A program made the translations under genes and the position numbers. Under the pieces are notes generated by a model. The model did no database searches. It was given only the letters and a program-made list of their open reading frames with translations, and had not been told where the DNA came from. Below, one piece after another: positions 10,769 to 22,229 of a stretch of DNA of 64,000 nt (within the stretch, counting starts at the first letter, position 1; every line of letters begins with the position of its first letter). This stretch comes from Hydrangea macrophylla (Eukaryota; Streptophyta; Magnoliopsida; Cornales; Hydrangeaceae): assembly GCA_033977485.1 (NCBI GenBank), contig CM066988.1:54001649-54065648 (forward strand), in the 5' to 3' direction.

Positions 10769-12069
10769 CCCTTTTTATCTTTGATAACCAAATCAAATTC
10801 TTGGAGCAGGAGAATCCAGCGTATCAATCGCTGTTTTGTATCCTTCTTGGATAGCAGATACTTCAACGCAGCATGATCAGTGAAGCAAATGATCTGCGAT
10901 CCAATAAGATATTGCCTGAATTTTTCCAATGCGAATACAATCGCCAGCAACTCCTTTTCGGTAGTAGAGTAATTACGTTGAGCTCCATCAAGGGTTCTGC
11001 TGGCGTAGTAGATCACAGTAGGCTTCTTGTCCTTCCTTTGTCCTAATACAGCTCCGATCGCTGTGTCACTTGCATCACACATCAGCTCAAAAGGAAGACT
11101 CCAATCCGGAGATTGCATTATCGGAGCTGTTGTAAGGTGATGTTTGAGTTTATCAAAAGATTCCTGACACTTGCTGTTCCACTCGAATGGTTGCTCCTTA
11201 ACAAGAAGTTGACACAGTGGCCTAGATACAGCACTGAAATCTTTAATAAACCTTCGGTAAAAACCGGCGTGACCTAGAAACGATCGAATTTCTTTCACTG
11301 TAGTGGGAACAGGAAGATTGGAAATTATATCAATCTTTGCCTTGTCTACCTGTATTCCCTCAGCAGACACGATATGTCCTAAGACAATCCCTTTTGTCAC
11401 CATAAAGTGACATTTTTCCCAGTTGAGGACCAAATTCTTTTCCTCGCATCTTTTCAGGACTTTCTGGAGGTTCTCTAAGCAATCATCGAAGCTGCTTCCA
11501 AATACAGAGAAATCGTCCATAAAAACCTCCATAATCTTCTCCACCAAATCGCTGAAGATGCTCAGCATGCACCGCTGAAAAGTAGCAGGTGCGTTGCACA
11601 ATCCGAATGGCATCCGGCGATATGCAAATGTTCCAAACGGGCAGGTAAAAGTGGTTTTCTCTTGATCAGCAGGATCAATTTCAATTTGGTTATAACCACT
11701 ATAACCATCCAGGAAACAATAGAATTGGTGACCCGCTACCCTTTCGAGCATTTGATCCATAAAGGGCAATGGAAAATGATCTTTCCGAGTTACTGCATTC
11801 AGCCTTCGATAGTCAATACACATGCGCTAGCTCGTGGTTACACGTGTGGGTACCAATTCTCCTGCTTTATTTTCTACTACTGTAATGCCAGCTTTCTTCG
11901 GCACTACTTGAGTCGGGCTCACCCAAGGACTATCCGAAATTGGATAAATAACCCCAACATCCAGCAACTTTAAAACTTCCTTCTTCACCACCTCTTGCAT
12001 GTTTGGGTTAAGACGCCTTTGCATTTGACGACAAGGTTTGGCATCTTCCTCAAGGTAAATCCTGTGGGT
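10753..12069 (-). pseudogene. Reverse transcriptase / RNase H of the Athila-type element
   Basis: Same frame as gag and protease. The RT has catalytic Asp in [10 protein letters not shown] and the pair in FMDD (residues 39, 103, 104 counted from the Met at 11823). RNase H follows, with CDASD (Asp250), TTEKE (Glu289) and FTDHAAL (Asp316). An in-frame TAG at 11827-11829 stands where the conserved Trp before RMCIDYR is expected (TGG to TAG). A TGA at 12070-12072 separates it from the protease part. The frame ends at 10753 because of a one-base deletion just before the integrase. Confidence 0.92.
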
Positions 12070-13116
12070 TCATATGGATGGACTAATTCCTCTTAAATCA
12101 GCAACGGTCCATCCTAACGCACTCCTGTGTTGCTTAAGCAACTGTATCAGTTTGCTTTCCTGTTCGTGATTTAAAACAGAAGAAATTATCACAGGAAAGG
12201 TCTTTTCTTCTCCCAGGAATACATATTTCAATTCTTTTGGGAGCTCTTTCAGTTCCAACTCTGGAAATTGCAGGTTTGACGGCACAGCCAACTTGGTCTT
12301 TGGCGGTAGTTGCTCATATTGAGCCGTCCACATTGTTCTTGCAACATCTTCTTCAACAACCTCCAATACAGAACATATCTGGCTCATCCTTTCATCTTGT
12401 GGAGTGTATCTATCCAATTCATAACATGAGTTAGTCATAATGGACTCCACAGGATCAGAGTGAGCAGTTGAATCAAAGCAATCTTGAATTACCGATTCTA
12501 TCCAATTCACCTCCTCTTCCTCATCATCAAAATCTTCAATTTTGGGATTTGAAAAGATCTTGATATTCAATTTCATATTCCCAAAAACAACGGTCATAAC
12601 TCCACTCCTTACTTTAATCATCGCATCAATTGTCGCGAGGAAAGGACGTCCAAAGATCACTGGAATCTGAGATTTAGCATTACAAACTGGTTCAGTGTCC
12701 AGAACAACAAAGTCAACAGGAAAGACAAAGGTGTCAATCTGGACTAAGACATCCTCCAGCACTCCTCGTGGATATTTAATTGATCGGTCCACAAGTTGGA
12801 GCGTAATGCGAGTGGGTTTAAGTTCTCCCAACCCTAACTGTTGGTAAACAGTGTAAGGTAAGAGATTTACACTCGATCCCAAATCGAGTAGTGCATTGTT
12901 TACTTTCTTCTGACCGATTATACAAGAAACTGTTGGTGTGCTTGGATCCTTGTATTTAGGTGGCAGGTCGTGTTTTAAAATTGCACTCGCCTGGCATGCC
13001 AAGTAAGCACTCTTCTTAACACTTTGCTTCCTTTTAACAGTGCACAAGTCTTTTAGGAACTTGGCATAGGAAGGCACTTGTTTAATTGCGTCCAGGAGTG
13101 GGAGATTGATTTTCAC
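12070..13116 (-). pseudogene. Aspartic protease region of the Athila-type element
   Basis: 348-codon frame continuing in phase from gag after a single TAG at 13117-13119. The retropepsin motif LLDLGSSVNLLP lies at residues about 76-87 with Asp78, and the flap and the late IFGRPFLAT block are present. The C-terminal part leads into the RT N-terminus and ends in a TGA that interrupts the expected run. The listed first codon is GTG and not a true start. The natural product would be part of a gag-pol polyprotein. Confidence 0.88.
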
Positions 13117-14940
13117 CTATTTGAATAACTCTAGAAACTCCTGACTTTTAGTTTCTTGTAGAGGTTTCTTCAACCTCTGAGGATATGGTGCCGGAAAAGG
13201 GCATTTGGGTGCCTCCTCAAGGAGAGGTTCTTTTCCAGGTCTTCTCTTTATTTCAGTATCCTCAGGAACTATTGTTTTGGGCTCAACTGTTTTGCCCTCT
13301 CTTCCTTCTTCCACCAATTCTTCTTCATTCTCTACCTCTTCTTCATTACTAACTATAGGTTGTGAGGGCAAAGAGACTTTCTCAATTTCCTTTCCACTTC
13401 TCAACACAGTTACAGCCTTGGCCTCCTCATGTGGTCCAGATCCCGAGGGTCCTGTACCCGAGTGTTGGCCTTTAGGATTTGGCTCTGGCTGTGCAGGGAA
13501 CATAGTTCGTTCTCGATCCCCTTGTTGGGAAGCTAACCTCTCTACACTTGTATTGAGTTTACTCATTAGCTGCATCATCTGCTGCATCATGAGTGTATTA
13601 GGATCCTCTTGTGCCTTCTTATGAGGTGGCACATAAGTGTTTGATGAGGTTTGGTTGTTGCTCCCCTGATTGTAGTTGATCTGAGGTGAATGATTTTGTT
13701 GATATTGATTCTGATGATACCCTTGATTTTGTTGATAAGTAGGAGGAGGTTGGTAACACTGGTGGTACCCTTGGTTTTGAGGTCGGTATTGGTTTCCTTT
13801 ATTCGGCTGCCACTGTTGAGATGGGTTTGCTGCGGCAGCACTATTTCTTTGATCAAAACCAGGATGACTCCACCTATCATTGGGGTTGAAACAACCAGGG
13901 GCATTTACAGCATGTACCTTCACTAGACTCTGTTCTTGGTAAACAGGGTATATTTGGCAATGTTGAGAGGTATGCCCCATCTGTAGACAACTTGAACATG
14001 ATTCTTCAGATGCAAATTGTATTACCGGGTCCTTCTTTGCTTCCAAAATTTCCAATTTACGAGCCAGTTGCTCGTATTTCTCCAGTAAGCCATCTTCCGC
14101 CTTTAGCTGATAAATACTCTTTTTACTTGAACTTGAACTGGTTTGAGTTCTCGTCACTTGAGTTTCCCATTCTGGTGCATGTTCGGCTAACCATTCGAAA
14201 TGAGCTTCTGCTTGGTCCGCATTTTTGCTCATGAACTCACCATCACTCATAGTTTCTACGAGCTTCTTTGACTTTGGACTTAGGCCATCATAGAAGAAGC
14301 TTATTGTTCGCCACTTCTCAAAACCATGATGTGGGCAGAGTAGTAACAAATCCTTGAAACGTTCCCATGCCTCAGCGAAAGTTTCTTCCTCTTTTTGATT
14401 ATACATCTTGATTTGTCTCAGGATGTCAGTCGTTAACCGATTAGGGAAGAACTTTTTGAGAAAGGCTTCATGAATTGCTGGCCAAGTCGAAATTGAATTC
14501 GGTTTGAGTGACAATAACCATGACTTCGCTTTGTCCTTCAAGGTGAAGGGAAAAAGCTTTAGTCAGATTATATCACTTGGGCAAGTCTGATCTGTGAAAG
14601 TGCCACAAACATCTTCGAAATCTCGAATATGTAAGTACGCCTTCTCTTTATCCATCCCGTGAAATGTGGGTAAAAGTTAAATCATCCCGTTACGAAAATG
14701 GAATGTACCCGTGTGCGGAGGAATGCGGATACAAGAAGGTGTGGCAGTGCGATCAGGAGCCAAGAGTTCTCGTAGAGGTCGTTGACCGTCATCGATGAGG
14801 TCATGCCTATTCTCTCCTTGTTGGCTCTCCGTATCAGACATTGAGTTAGAAGTGGATGGAGTGAAAATAGGATTATCAGCACTATGGATGGAATCTTCAA
14901 ACAGATTTGTGATGAAGGCTTCAGTGGAATCAAAGGACAT
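13117..14940 (-). pseudogene. gag of the Athila-type element
   Basis: The likely start is the Met at 14940 (MSFDSTEAF), 110 bases after the primer site. The frame runs to 13117 with two in-frame stops: TAA at 14677-14679 and TGA at 14563-14565 (CGA to TGA). It carries the Retrotrans_gag block (DKAKSWLLSLKP to KKFFPNRLT), a Gln/Asn/Tyr-rich linker, and one CCHC zinc knuckle of the form C-X2-C-X4-H-X4-C (CSSCLQMGHTSQHC). gag ends at a TAG (13117-13119) in frame with protease. That stop could be CAG to TAG decay or, less likely, a read-through codon. Confidence 0.9.
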
Positions 14941-15050
14941 AGAAGGACACAACAATACGGCTTGTGTTCTGAAGAACAAAAAGAAAAAGAAAGATAGAAA
15001 TGGGATAAGAAAAGATTGGATCAATCGAAAGACTTTGGCCTTTGTTACCG

Positions 15051-15068
15051 TCCCCGGCAACGGCGCCA
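15051..15068 (-). other. Primer binding site (tRNA-Asp type) of the Athila element
   Basis: The minus strand reads TGGCGCCGTTGCCGGGGA, complementary to the 3' end of plant tRNA-Asp including CCA. It is separated from the 5' LTR by six bases (15069-15074). It is a primer site and not a tRNA gene, since no tRNA body is present. Confidence 0.92.
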
Positions 15069-15742
15069 AAAACTTGACACGACTTGAAATGTGTTCTCTG
15101 AAGAGTACGTCCAAGTGTAGACAGTCGCGTCGCGTTAAAACCGGTAAGACCGGGTCGAATCCCAAAGGACGGAAGATAAAGGCAGAAAACTCTAGATTGA
15201 ATCCTAAAATGAAATAAAAGGTGATTTCTTTGAGATGGGGGTTGCTAACAGTTCTATAGAGTAAATAAAAGAAACAAGATAAAGTGAAGCAATAACTTAA
15301 CTAGATAGAATGTAAAACCGTGATATGAAATTAAACATGAAAAAGAGTTGGGAATATGTGAGTCTACAAAGTACCAGCCACTACCATGACGTAACAAAAA
15401 CGAACAGCTGGGGTTTTGTCCTTAGAGTATTCCTTATTTCAAAAATGATTAAGTTAAGCATCCTAGACACTAAGTATGTGAATTGCATACTTAGTGGTTC
15501 GATTACCTAGCTTGTTTATGAAGGACTGAAATAAAAAGTTAATTAAAGCCATGAACAATAACTAACAAATCAAGTATGAAATATTCGATGTGTTTGTTAT
15601 GAGTGTTCATTGAGTTAATTAATCAAAAGAGCTCTTATTTCAAAATTCAGACTGCAATTTGAACTAGGAAGATCAATTTGGGCTAAGTTCTGAAACAAAA
15701 GTTACTGGAATACAAAAGAGTACACCCAAGTCATAAACATAC

Positions 15743-15862
15743 CAATCGATTGACATTCTGTCAATCGATTGGTATGAAATGGCTTTCAATCGATTGACAA
15801 GTATATCAATCGATTGACTTGGAATCTATGTCAATCGATTGGATTCTGTATCCAATCGATTG
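15743..15862. repeat. Palindrome array A in 5' LTR (x6)
   Basis: Counterpart of 3486-3605, shifted by 12,257 bp. All six CAATCGATTG cores are intact with the same 19-25 bp steps. Confidence 0.95.
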
Positions 15863-16347
15863 ACATTGACTCATTCACAGAATCATGGCAGAGGGCTGGG
15901 AACAATGTTTCTTCACATTATTCCCAACCAGGATCTACTCAAACATGTTTAATCTAATATAAACAGAAATATTTTGAAGAAGATTATAACTAAAAGACAT
16001 GGATTAAATTTTTAAATAAGAAATTTCAAAAATCAACTTCAAATCAAACCAAGGTATCTCACAATTACTCAAGCAGCATAACAAAAAGGAAAATAAAAAT
16101 AGACCTGAACTTAAACTGAATTCGAAAATACAAATCCTCCAACTTGAGCTTTGTTTCAATCCGAGATGACCATGAAAATCCTACAAGACAATACAAAAAT
16201 GAGCTAACCCCTTACCCTCTTCACTCTCCTCCCTATATAATGTCAAGTTCACGGGCTAAAAGGTGTCCAGGTTCACTCCATAATGGCTGGTCGTCGCCTG
16301 ATTGCTGAAATCTTGCTCCATTAATACAGACTGTTTCCAGTTTAAGT

Positions 16348-16461
16348 CAATCGATTGACACATATCTCAATCGATTGATAAAACGTTCAATCGATTGGTA
16401 AAAACACCAATCGATTGATCATGAAATTATGTCAATCGATTGATATTATGTCAATCGATTG
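16348..16461. repeat. Palindrome array B in 5' LTR U3 (x6)
   Basis: Counterpart of 4091-4204. All six cores are perfect here, including the one that decayed in the 3' LTR. It lies about 110 bases upstream of the TATA-like box in element sense. Confidence 0.95.
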
Positions 16462-16700
16462 GTATCAAGACTTCATCAATTTGTTTCTTGAGTTATCCCT
16501 TTCAACTTGTTATTCATTTTAACTTCAGAACCTGCATTCTAAGAGCTAAACACAACAACATACCACGAAAAATACATCATTGTGTAAAGAAATGAATTAA
16601 AACACAAGTGCAGGTAATACTAGAGAAATGGGGTTAAATCCAGTCGGTTCTTACTCCTTATCGAGCTAATATTAAGATAATATCAGCTCTCATCAACAGC

Positions 16701-16880
16701 CCCGCCGAGTAATAATGGAGGATGTTTTAATTTCGAAAAGCAAGGGCACATTGCTAAGTTCTGCACAACTTCCAAGGTTAACCATCAGACAGATGCTATC
16801 TACCGAAATTGCAACAAGCGGGGACACTTGAGCAGGTATTGCCTTATACCACGCAGAGGATACTATGGGGCACCAGTTTA
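16701..16880 (+). pseudogene. gag zinc-knuckle end of outer Gypsy element
   Basis: Continues the gag frame cut at 2817. Two zinc-knuckle-like units are visible: CFNFEKQGHIAKFC, whose second Cys is now Phe, and YRNCNKRGHLSRYC, whose first Cys is now Tyr. Both knuckles are therefore defective. No protease or RT of the outer element follows, so the element is truncated here. Confidence 0.75.
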
Positions 16881-17227
16881 AGGAATTCAAACGGATTACA
16901 TTCTACAAGATCCGATGGTCTGATCTTCCATGTGCAAGCCGAACTCTACACACCAAACTACCTACTATGTAGAGTGAAAGACACACATGCATAATATTAA
17001 ATAAACAATATAATACAAATATTGCCCACACAGATTCTCATAAAAAAATGGATTAACTGATTTTATTAAATGAATAATAAATCAACTACATAAAGCATGG
17101 CTTTTAGTATATATCCCTAACACATATTACACGCATAATTTCATTAAACATAACCCAGTTGTGGCCAATATGCCAACGACAATATACTTCGCACTCACAC
17201 CTTATGCTACATGCATAAAATATGTTT
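16881..17227. other. Intergenic or element remnant, no gene seen
   Basis: AT-rich sequence after the outer gag remnant, without a supported frame or recognisable LTR end. Confidence 0.4.
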
Positions 17228-17401
17228 ACTTGTTGTTCCATTATTAAGAAATTTTGTTTCGTTGTTGTTCTATGATTAAGAAATTTTGTATCCTTATTGT
17301 TCCATGATTACGAAATTATGTACCCTTATTGTTCCATGATTAAGAAATTATGTACCCTTATTGTTCCATTATTAAGAAATTTTGTACCCTTGTTGTTCCA
17401 T
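17228..17401. repeat. 31 bp minisatellite, first block
   Basis: About 5.5 units of the type TTGTTCCATGATTAAGAAAT followed by TATGTACCC. It is interrupted at 17402 and resumes at 17882. Confidence 0.9.
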
Positions 17402-17881
17402 CATCACCGCTAGTCGCCAATGCCATCTGAGTTTGACGCTGCCCTCCAAAAGTTGAGCCAGTGCCGCGGTGATTTGCTCAGGAGTCATGGACACCGTTCT
17501 TATTCTTTTTAGGAGCCATGGCAATCAGCAAGTGATTTATTGATGAGAAACTGTCGTTTCCCGTAGACGACGCCAACTGATGTTGCCAAAATTTGGATAA
17601 GAGCAAGAAGATGTAAACCGATTAGGAAACAATCTACTCCTTCCTTTAGTCTTCTAGATGAGATAGGAAACTATCTGGACTGCTGTGGATCACGTCCTAC
17701 AACGTAGCTGATTCACCCCCGACGCTAGCACGAGCTCACGTCACATCCCCGACCTGTGGGTCAGGTCCGGGCGATCCTGGGCATACTGTTCGGGGAGACT
17801 ACGTGTCGAGCGCAGTTACTGAATGACTTGGTACTCCTTACTGACAAGTATACGTATAATATGGACTATATTTAATAAAAT
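17402..17881 (-). mobile_element. Tat-type Gypsy fragment inside the minisatellite
   Basis: On the minus strand it contains an LTR-end-like stretch, then a primer-site-like TTGGCGTCGTCTACGGGAAA, then an ATG with MAPKKN-like coding. This parallels the LTR/PBS/gag start at 40430-40500. The pentamer TCCAT lies on both sides (17397-17401 and 17882-17886), but it is also part of the minisatellite unit. The fragment lacks proper LTR ends and is a deletion derivative. Confidence 0.55.
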
Positions 17882-18243
17882 TCCATTATAAAAAAAATTT
17901 GTACTATTATTGTTCCATGATTAAGAAATTATGTATCCTTTTTGTTCCATGATTAAGAAATTATGTACGTACCCTTATTGTTCTATGATCAAAGAAATTA
18001 TATACCCTGATTATTCCATGATTAAGAAATATTGTACCCTTCTTGTTTTATGATTTAGAAATTTTGTACCCTTATTGTTCTATGACTAAGAAATATTGTA
18101 CCCTTCTTGTTCCATGATTAAGAAATATTGTACCCTTATTGTTCCATGACTAAGAAATATTGTACCCTTCTTGTTCCATGATTAAGAAATATTGTACCCT
18201 TATTGTTCCATGATTAAGAAATTTTGTACCCTCATTGTTCCAT
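17882..18243. repeat. 31 bp minisatellite, second block with dimer periodicity
   Basis: About eleven units of the same repeat. In the second half CTTATTGTTCCATGACT units alternate with CTTCTTGTTCCATGATT units, giving a 62 bp higher-order period. Confidence 0.9.
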
Positions 18244-18483
18244 CTATCCAAAACAACCTAGACAATCGATATTCCTCATCCACCACGTACTTTAATAAAT
18301 TTCTTGATTGGTCTCATCTGTAGAACACACATATGCAAGTGTTCCCTTGAAATCACTATCTAAAAGCTCTGATGTACGTTCATGTCACGACCCATTCCGC
18401 CACGGGTAGAAATAGGACACGTGGCACGCCAACTACGTATCCATTCCGAGGTTTTCAAGTGGTTTCCAAGTGATCTTATTGCA

Positions 18484-18780
18484 TTTGGGATGGAAATTTA
18501 AGAAGCATAACATTACTCCAAATAAATATTCTAATGTCTTTCACCTACTGCTTGGACAAAAAAGTTAATAACTTAACTAAAAAAATTAAATCTATAAAAT
18601 TTTATAAATTTATAAACTCTTGTTGTATGTTAGGGCCAAAGATTATATAACCTAAATAGTTTACAAATTTATAAAATTTTACAGATTTAGTTTTTTAATA
18701 TTAAACCATTAACTTTTTGTCCAAGTAGTAGGTGAAAGACATTAGAACATTCATTTAGAGTAATGTTATGCATCCCAAAT
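18484..18780. mobile_element. Foldback MITE with long inverted arms
   Basis: The left arm (TTTGGGATGG... through CACCTACTGCTTGGAC) is the reverse complement, with few changes, of the right arm (GTCCAAGTAGTAGGTG... to CATCCCAAAT). A partial third arm copy follows at about 18830-18890. No coding capacity; superfamily not assigned. Confidence 0.7.
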
Positions 18781-18899
18781 TTTTATTACAAATGAAAATT
18801 TACAATATTTATAATATTTTACAGATATAAATTTTTTAGTATTAAACCATTCATTTTTTGTCCAAGTAGTAAGGTGAAATATATTAGAACATTTATTTA

Positions 18900-19058
18900 G
18901 AGTGATGCTATGCTTCCCAAATTTTTATCCCAAATGATATTGAAGTGGGACCACTGTGGAACCACTTTAACATCAACTTATCAAAATCAATTGGGTCCAG
19001 TGTCACATGTGTTGAGAAACACTTTTGGAAAAGAAATTTGGTAAACATAGCATTACTC
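18900..19058. mobile_element. Small MITE, TIR GAGTRATGCTATG
   Basis: Terminal inverted repeats GAGTGATGCTATG and CATAGCATTACTC. A sister copy with the same ends is at 27324-27499. Confidence 0.65.
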
Positions 19059-20509
19059 TTTTATTTATAAATTTTTTTTTTCGAACTGCAAATTTTTATG
19101 AAGTTAAGGCTAAATACTAATATAAATCTAAATCTGTAAAATTTGTTAATGCATATCTAATTTCCTCTATAATTTTTTATTTTACTTTTTTTTTCCGAAT
19201 GACAAATTTTAAAAGTGGATACTTATTTTGGAACATCCAAAAAAAAATGTGGACACTCTAGGTACAACCATAAACAACCTTAAATACTACACTATATAAA
19301 GATTAAGAGGAACAGTTGTTATTACAGAGGAACAACTATTATTGTCTCATAGACAAGCTTTATTACAACATAGTTTATAACTGGACAGTCATATGTTGCA
19401 TTATATGAATATTTAATAGCATTTAATGCCATACTTTTCGGAAGGTGCACATATGTTATCTTCTATCCAAGCTCTCCATCCAACTCATCCAACGGCTGAA
19501 AAGTGTCCGCACCACAACCTTCCATGCGGCTAAACCACCTTTCCATATCACAGCTGCCCCCCGTCTAAGAGAAAGGAACGGATCCTTAAACGGTGGGCCA
19601 GCCATAGAATGTGACTTTACTAGACCATTAAATGATTGCCATAGTATGTGACTTAAAGTCTCAATACTCACGCATCTTTATCTCATTCTCACTCTCTCTT
19701 TAATACTTTCAAATGAGTAAACATTGGAACACATTTATATACATAATTTTTAGGACACAATTTAAAATATGTGCTTATATCTCTTTTGATATCAATGAAT
19801 CTTATAGTGACACAGAAAAGAGATAGATACATCTCTGTTGTGTTTTTAAGTGTGTTCTAATTATTACCTGTTTCAAACTTTCAACACTCATGAATTGTTT
19901 TAAACCAAGTGGGCCCTATTATCCTTCCTTCTTCCTGGCTAAATATTCAACGGTTGCATTTAGTGATGTGGTACAACTAACCAATAAAATCTCTTCATTT
20001 ATCTATTTGGCCCCCTATTTTTATAGAATTATCCCACCACATTAACACATTTTCAAGATATATGAGAGAAAATATATGATAATGTGATATCCCCGTTACA
20101 TTCAATATTTACTCCTTTCTTCCTGCTAATGTAAAAAGAATTGTGAGCTCTTTTTTCTCTCTCTCTCATTAATGAGAGCAACAAAACCATACCCATAAAC
20201 AATTTTAATTTTTTTTATTTTTTGAGCTGAAGAAGAAACCCAAAACATCAACTTCATCATTTTCATCTTCCCCTTCTTTATTCCACAGTTTTTAGTTTTA
20301 AAAATTTTAAGCCATTGAATTGATACTGCTGACAATTTTAAGCCATGGAACACATTAATATTTGGTAGCAACTACTTCAAATGAGGTCAATACATTTGCT
20401 AAAAAAAGGAAAAAAAATAAAAAACCATTTGCCACTCCTAGAATCATATATGTAATATGAAAAAGTGAAGTGTTTTCTAACATTCATAATCAATGTCTTG
20501 CAACTAGAG
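19059..20509. other. AT-rich intergenic DNA, no gene seen
   Basis: No frame with a recognisable product. Frames around 19445-19671 overlap on both strands and lack codon structure. A MITE-end-like sequence (AACATCC...GTGGACAC) occurs near 19230. Confidence 0.5.
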
Positions 20510-20732
20510 TGCATACGAGCCGAGCCGTGCCTGCTTGTGAGCTTTCTTACAGCGAGCTTGCTCACGAGCTCAAACGAGCCGAGCTTTCAAGGATTCGCAA
20601 GCTTTTTAACGAGCTTTTTCGTGCGCCCTTTTAAACTATATAGTTTAATAATAAAATAATTATTTATCAAACTTATTTACAAGATATGTCATATTTTCTC
20701 TAAATTTATATAGTTTTATAATAAATAAATAA

Positions 20733-20763
<31 letters not shown>
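20510..20763. repeat. GAGC-rich repeat remnant with (TA)n tail
   Basis: Shares the series of GAGC/CGAGCTT motifs and the following AT-rich TTTAATAATAAA block with 25620-25968, so it is a truncated relative. It ends in a (TA)n run at about 20736-20763. Confidence 0.65.
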
Positions 20764-20767
<4 letters not shown>

Positions 20768-21059
20768 CTCACATAAAGGAGGCTATCCCTCCTTTGATTC
20801 CATGCCCAATTTCCAAATTGATTTCTCCAATTTTGGTATTTCTCTGTTTGTTCTGTTCTTTACGGTAATTGCATAGTTACTCAAATACTATAATATCCCT
20901 TTAGTATACCATAATTACTCATTCGTGTGTACAACTATATAAGGATATATTAATTTGGGTGAGGCTAATTCTATTATTTGTACAATAATTACATTCAAGT
21001 CGACTAATAATTACATTAAGATCAACTTTTGAAATTATATTTAATATAATAATGAGGAT

Positions 21060-21915
21060 TCAATCAATTTTGGCTTAAATATTTCAGGTTCAATCAATTT
21101 TTTCAAAAATAATTACACTTCACTTAAAAAATTAGTCAAGAAAAGGGGCTGTTGACTTTATATTTTCATATAGTTCAATATTTGTAAGGAAAATTACAGA
21201 ATGGTCATCTTTTGGTACAATATTTACACATAGGTCATTTTTTGTAAGAAAAATTACAAAATGATTATCTTTTGGCACAATATTTACACGCATGTCAATG
21301 TTTGTAAGAAAACTTACAAAATGATCATCTTTTGGCACTGCGGCTTTTTCCCTTTACAAAAATGGTTGTAAAAGCCAAAGAAGCTAATATAAGAACGATT
21401 AGTTCAAAATAAAGTTAACAAAATCGTCTGCTTACATCATATTTACATATAGGTCAACTTTTGTAAGGAAAATTGCAGAATCGTTTGACCCAACTGGGTT
21501 TTTTTTGGGTTCCCCTTTACAAATTAGTTGTAACGGCCAAAGAAGCTAATATGAGGGGATTGCACGTGCCTCTAACATAGGTCAATTTTGGCCCAAATAG
21601 TTCAGGTTCAATTAATTTTTTCAACCATAATTATAAATGGCTTCAAAAATAAGCCAACACAAACGGCTGCTGACATCATATTTACATATAGGCCAATTTT
21701 ACAAGATCATTTTTTGGCACGGCGGCTTTTTTCTCTTTTTTCCCATCACATAAATGGTTATAGAAGCCAAAGAGACTAATATAAGGGGATAGACACGTTC
21801 AATTTTGTAAGAAAAATTACAAAATGATCATCTTTTGGCACGACGACTTGTTCCCTTTTTCCCTTTGTAAAAGCCAAAGAAGCTAATATGAGGGGATAAG
21901 CATGTGCTTCACTAT
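21060..21915. repeat. Degenerate tandem repeat array
   Basis: Blocks with the order AATTACAAAATGATCATCTTTTGG, a T-rich stretch, then GCCAAAGAAGCTAATAT recur about four times with differing lengths. No coding meaning is seen. Confidence 0.65.
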
Positions 21916-21940
21916 ACAAGCTTTTTATCAAACCAATTAA

Positions 21941-22223
21941 GGCTTAGTTTGGCCCCATGTGGTGCTTCTCCTTTTTTAAAGCTCAATTTCATGTTAATTC
22001 CTTTGATAACTAGTTTATGAGCTATGCAAAAATTGTACTTAGAGCTTTTTTGGAGGGAGCTTTTAAAAGCTCCAGAATGGAGCTTTTAAAAGCTCAAGGT
22101 TGCTTTTTGGTTTCATTATGTCTTTTTGAAGAGTAGTATGCCACTTGTATAAAATTATCAAAGAACTTAGTAATAAATTTCATAAGCTCCTTTTAAAAAG
22201 CCACGTGGGGGCCAAACTAAGCC
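21941..22223. mobile_element. Tourist-like MITE
   Basis: Ends GGCTTAGTTTGGCCCC and GGGGCCAAACTAAGCC are inverted repeats, flanked by TAA on both sides. A 3 bp TWA target duplication and a GG-type terminus are typical of PIF/Harbinger Tourist elements. 283 bp, non-coding. Confidence 0.85.
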
Positions 22224-22229
22224 TAACAA

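Larger units (their letters stand above)
2818..16695 (-). mobile_element. Athila-type Ty3/Gypsy LTR retrotransposon, complete structure
   Basis: 13,878 bp element on the minus strand, bounded by TG...CA LTRs of exactly 1621 bp each and flanked by the 5 bp duplication ACAGC (2813-2817 and 16696-16700). Order in its own sense: 5' LTR (15075-16695), tRNA-Asp-type primer site, gag, protease, RT/RNase H, integrase, a small ORF, ORF3, purine tract, 3' LTR (2818-4438). The primer site, the DLGS protease in one frame with gag and RT, and the extra 3' ORF fit the Athila lineage. Comparing the LTRs by eye gives about 16 differences (roughly 1 percent), so the insertion is fairly recent. gag-pol carries six in-frame stops and one frameshift, so this copy is not autonomous. 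Confidence 0.95.
15075..16695 (-). repeat. 5' LTR of the Athila-type element
   Basis: 1621 bp partner of 2818-4438, TG...CA ends, next to the tRNA-Asp primer site. The TATA-like box is at 16234-16239 on the minus strand. It differs from the other LTR mainly by transitions and has no length change. Confidence 0.95.

Noticed and set aside
15051..15068. tRNA-Asp gene
   Set aside because: Only the 3' end complement is present and it abuts an LTR; it is a primer binding site.
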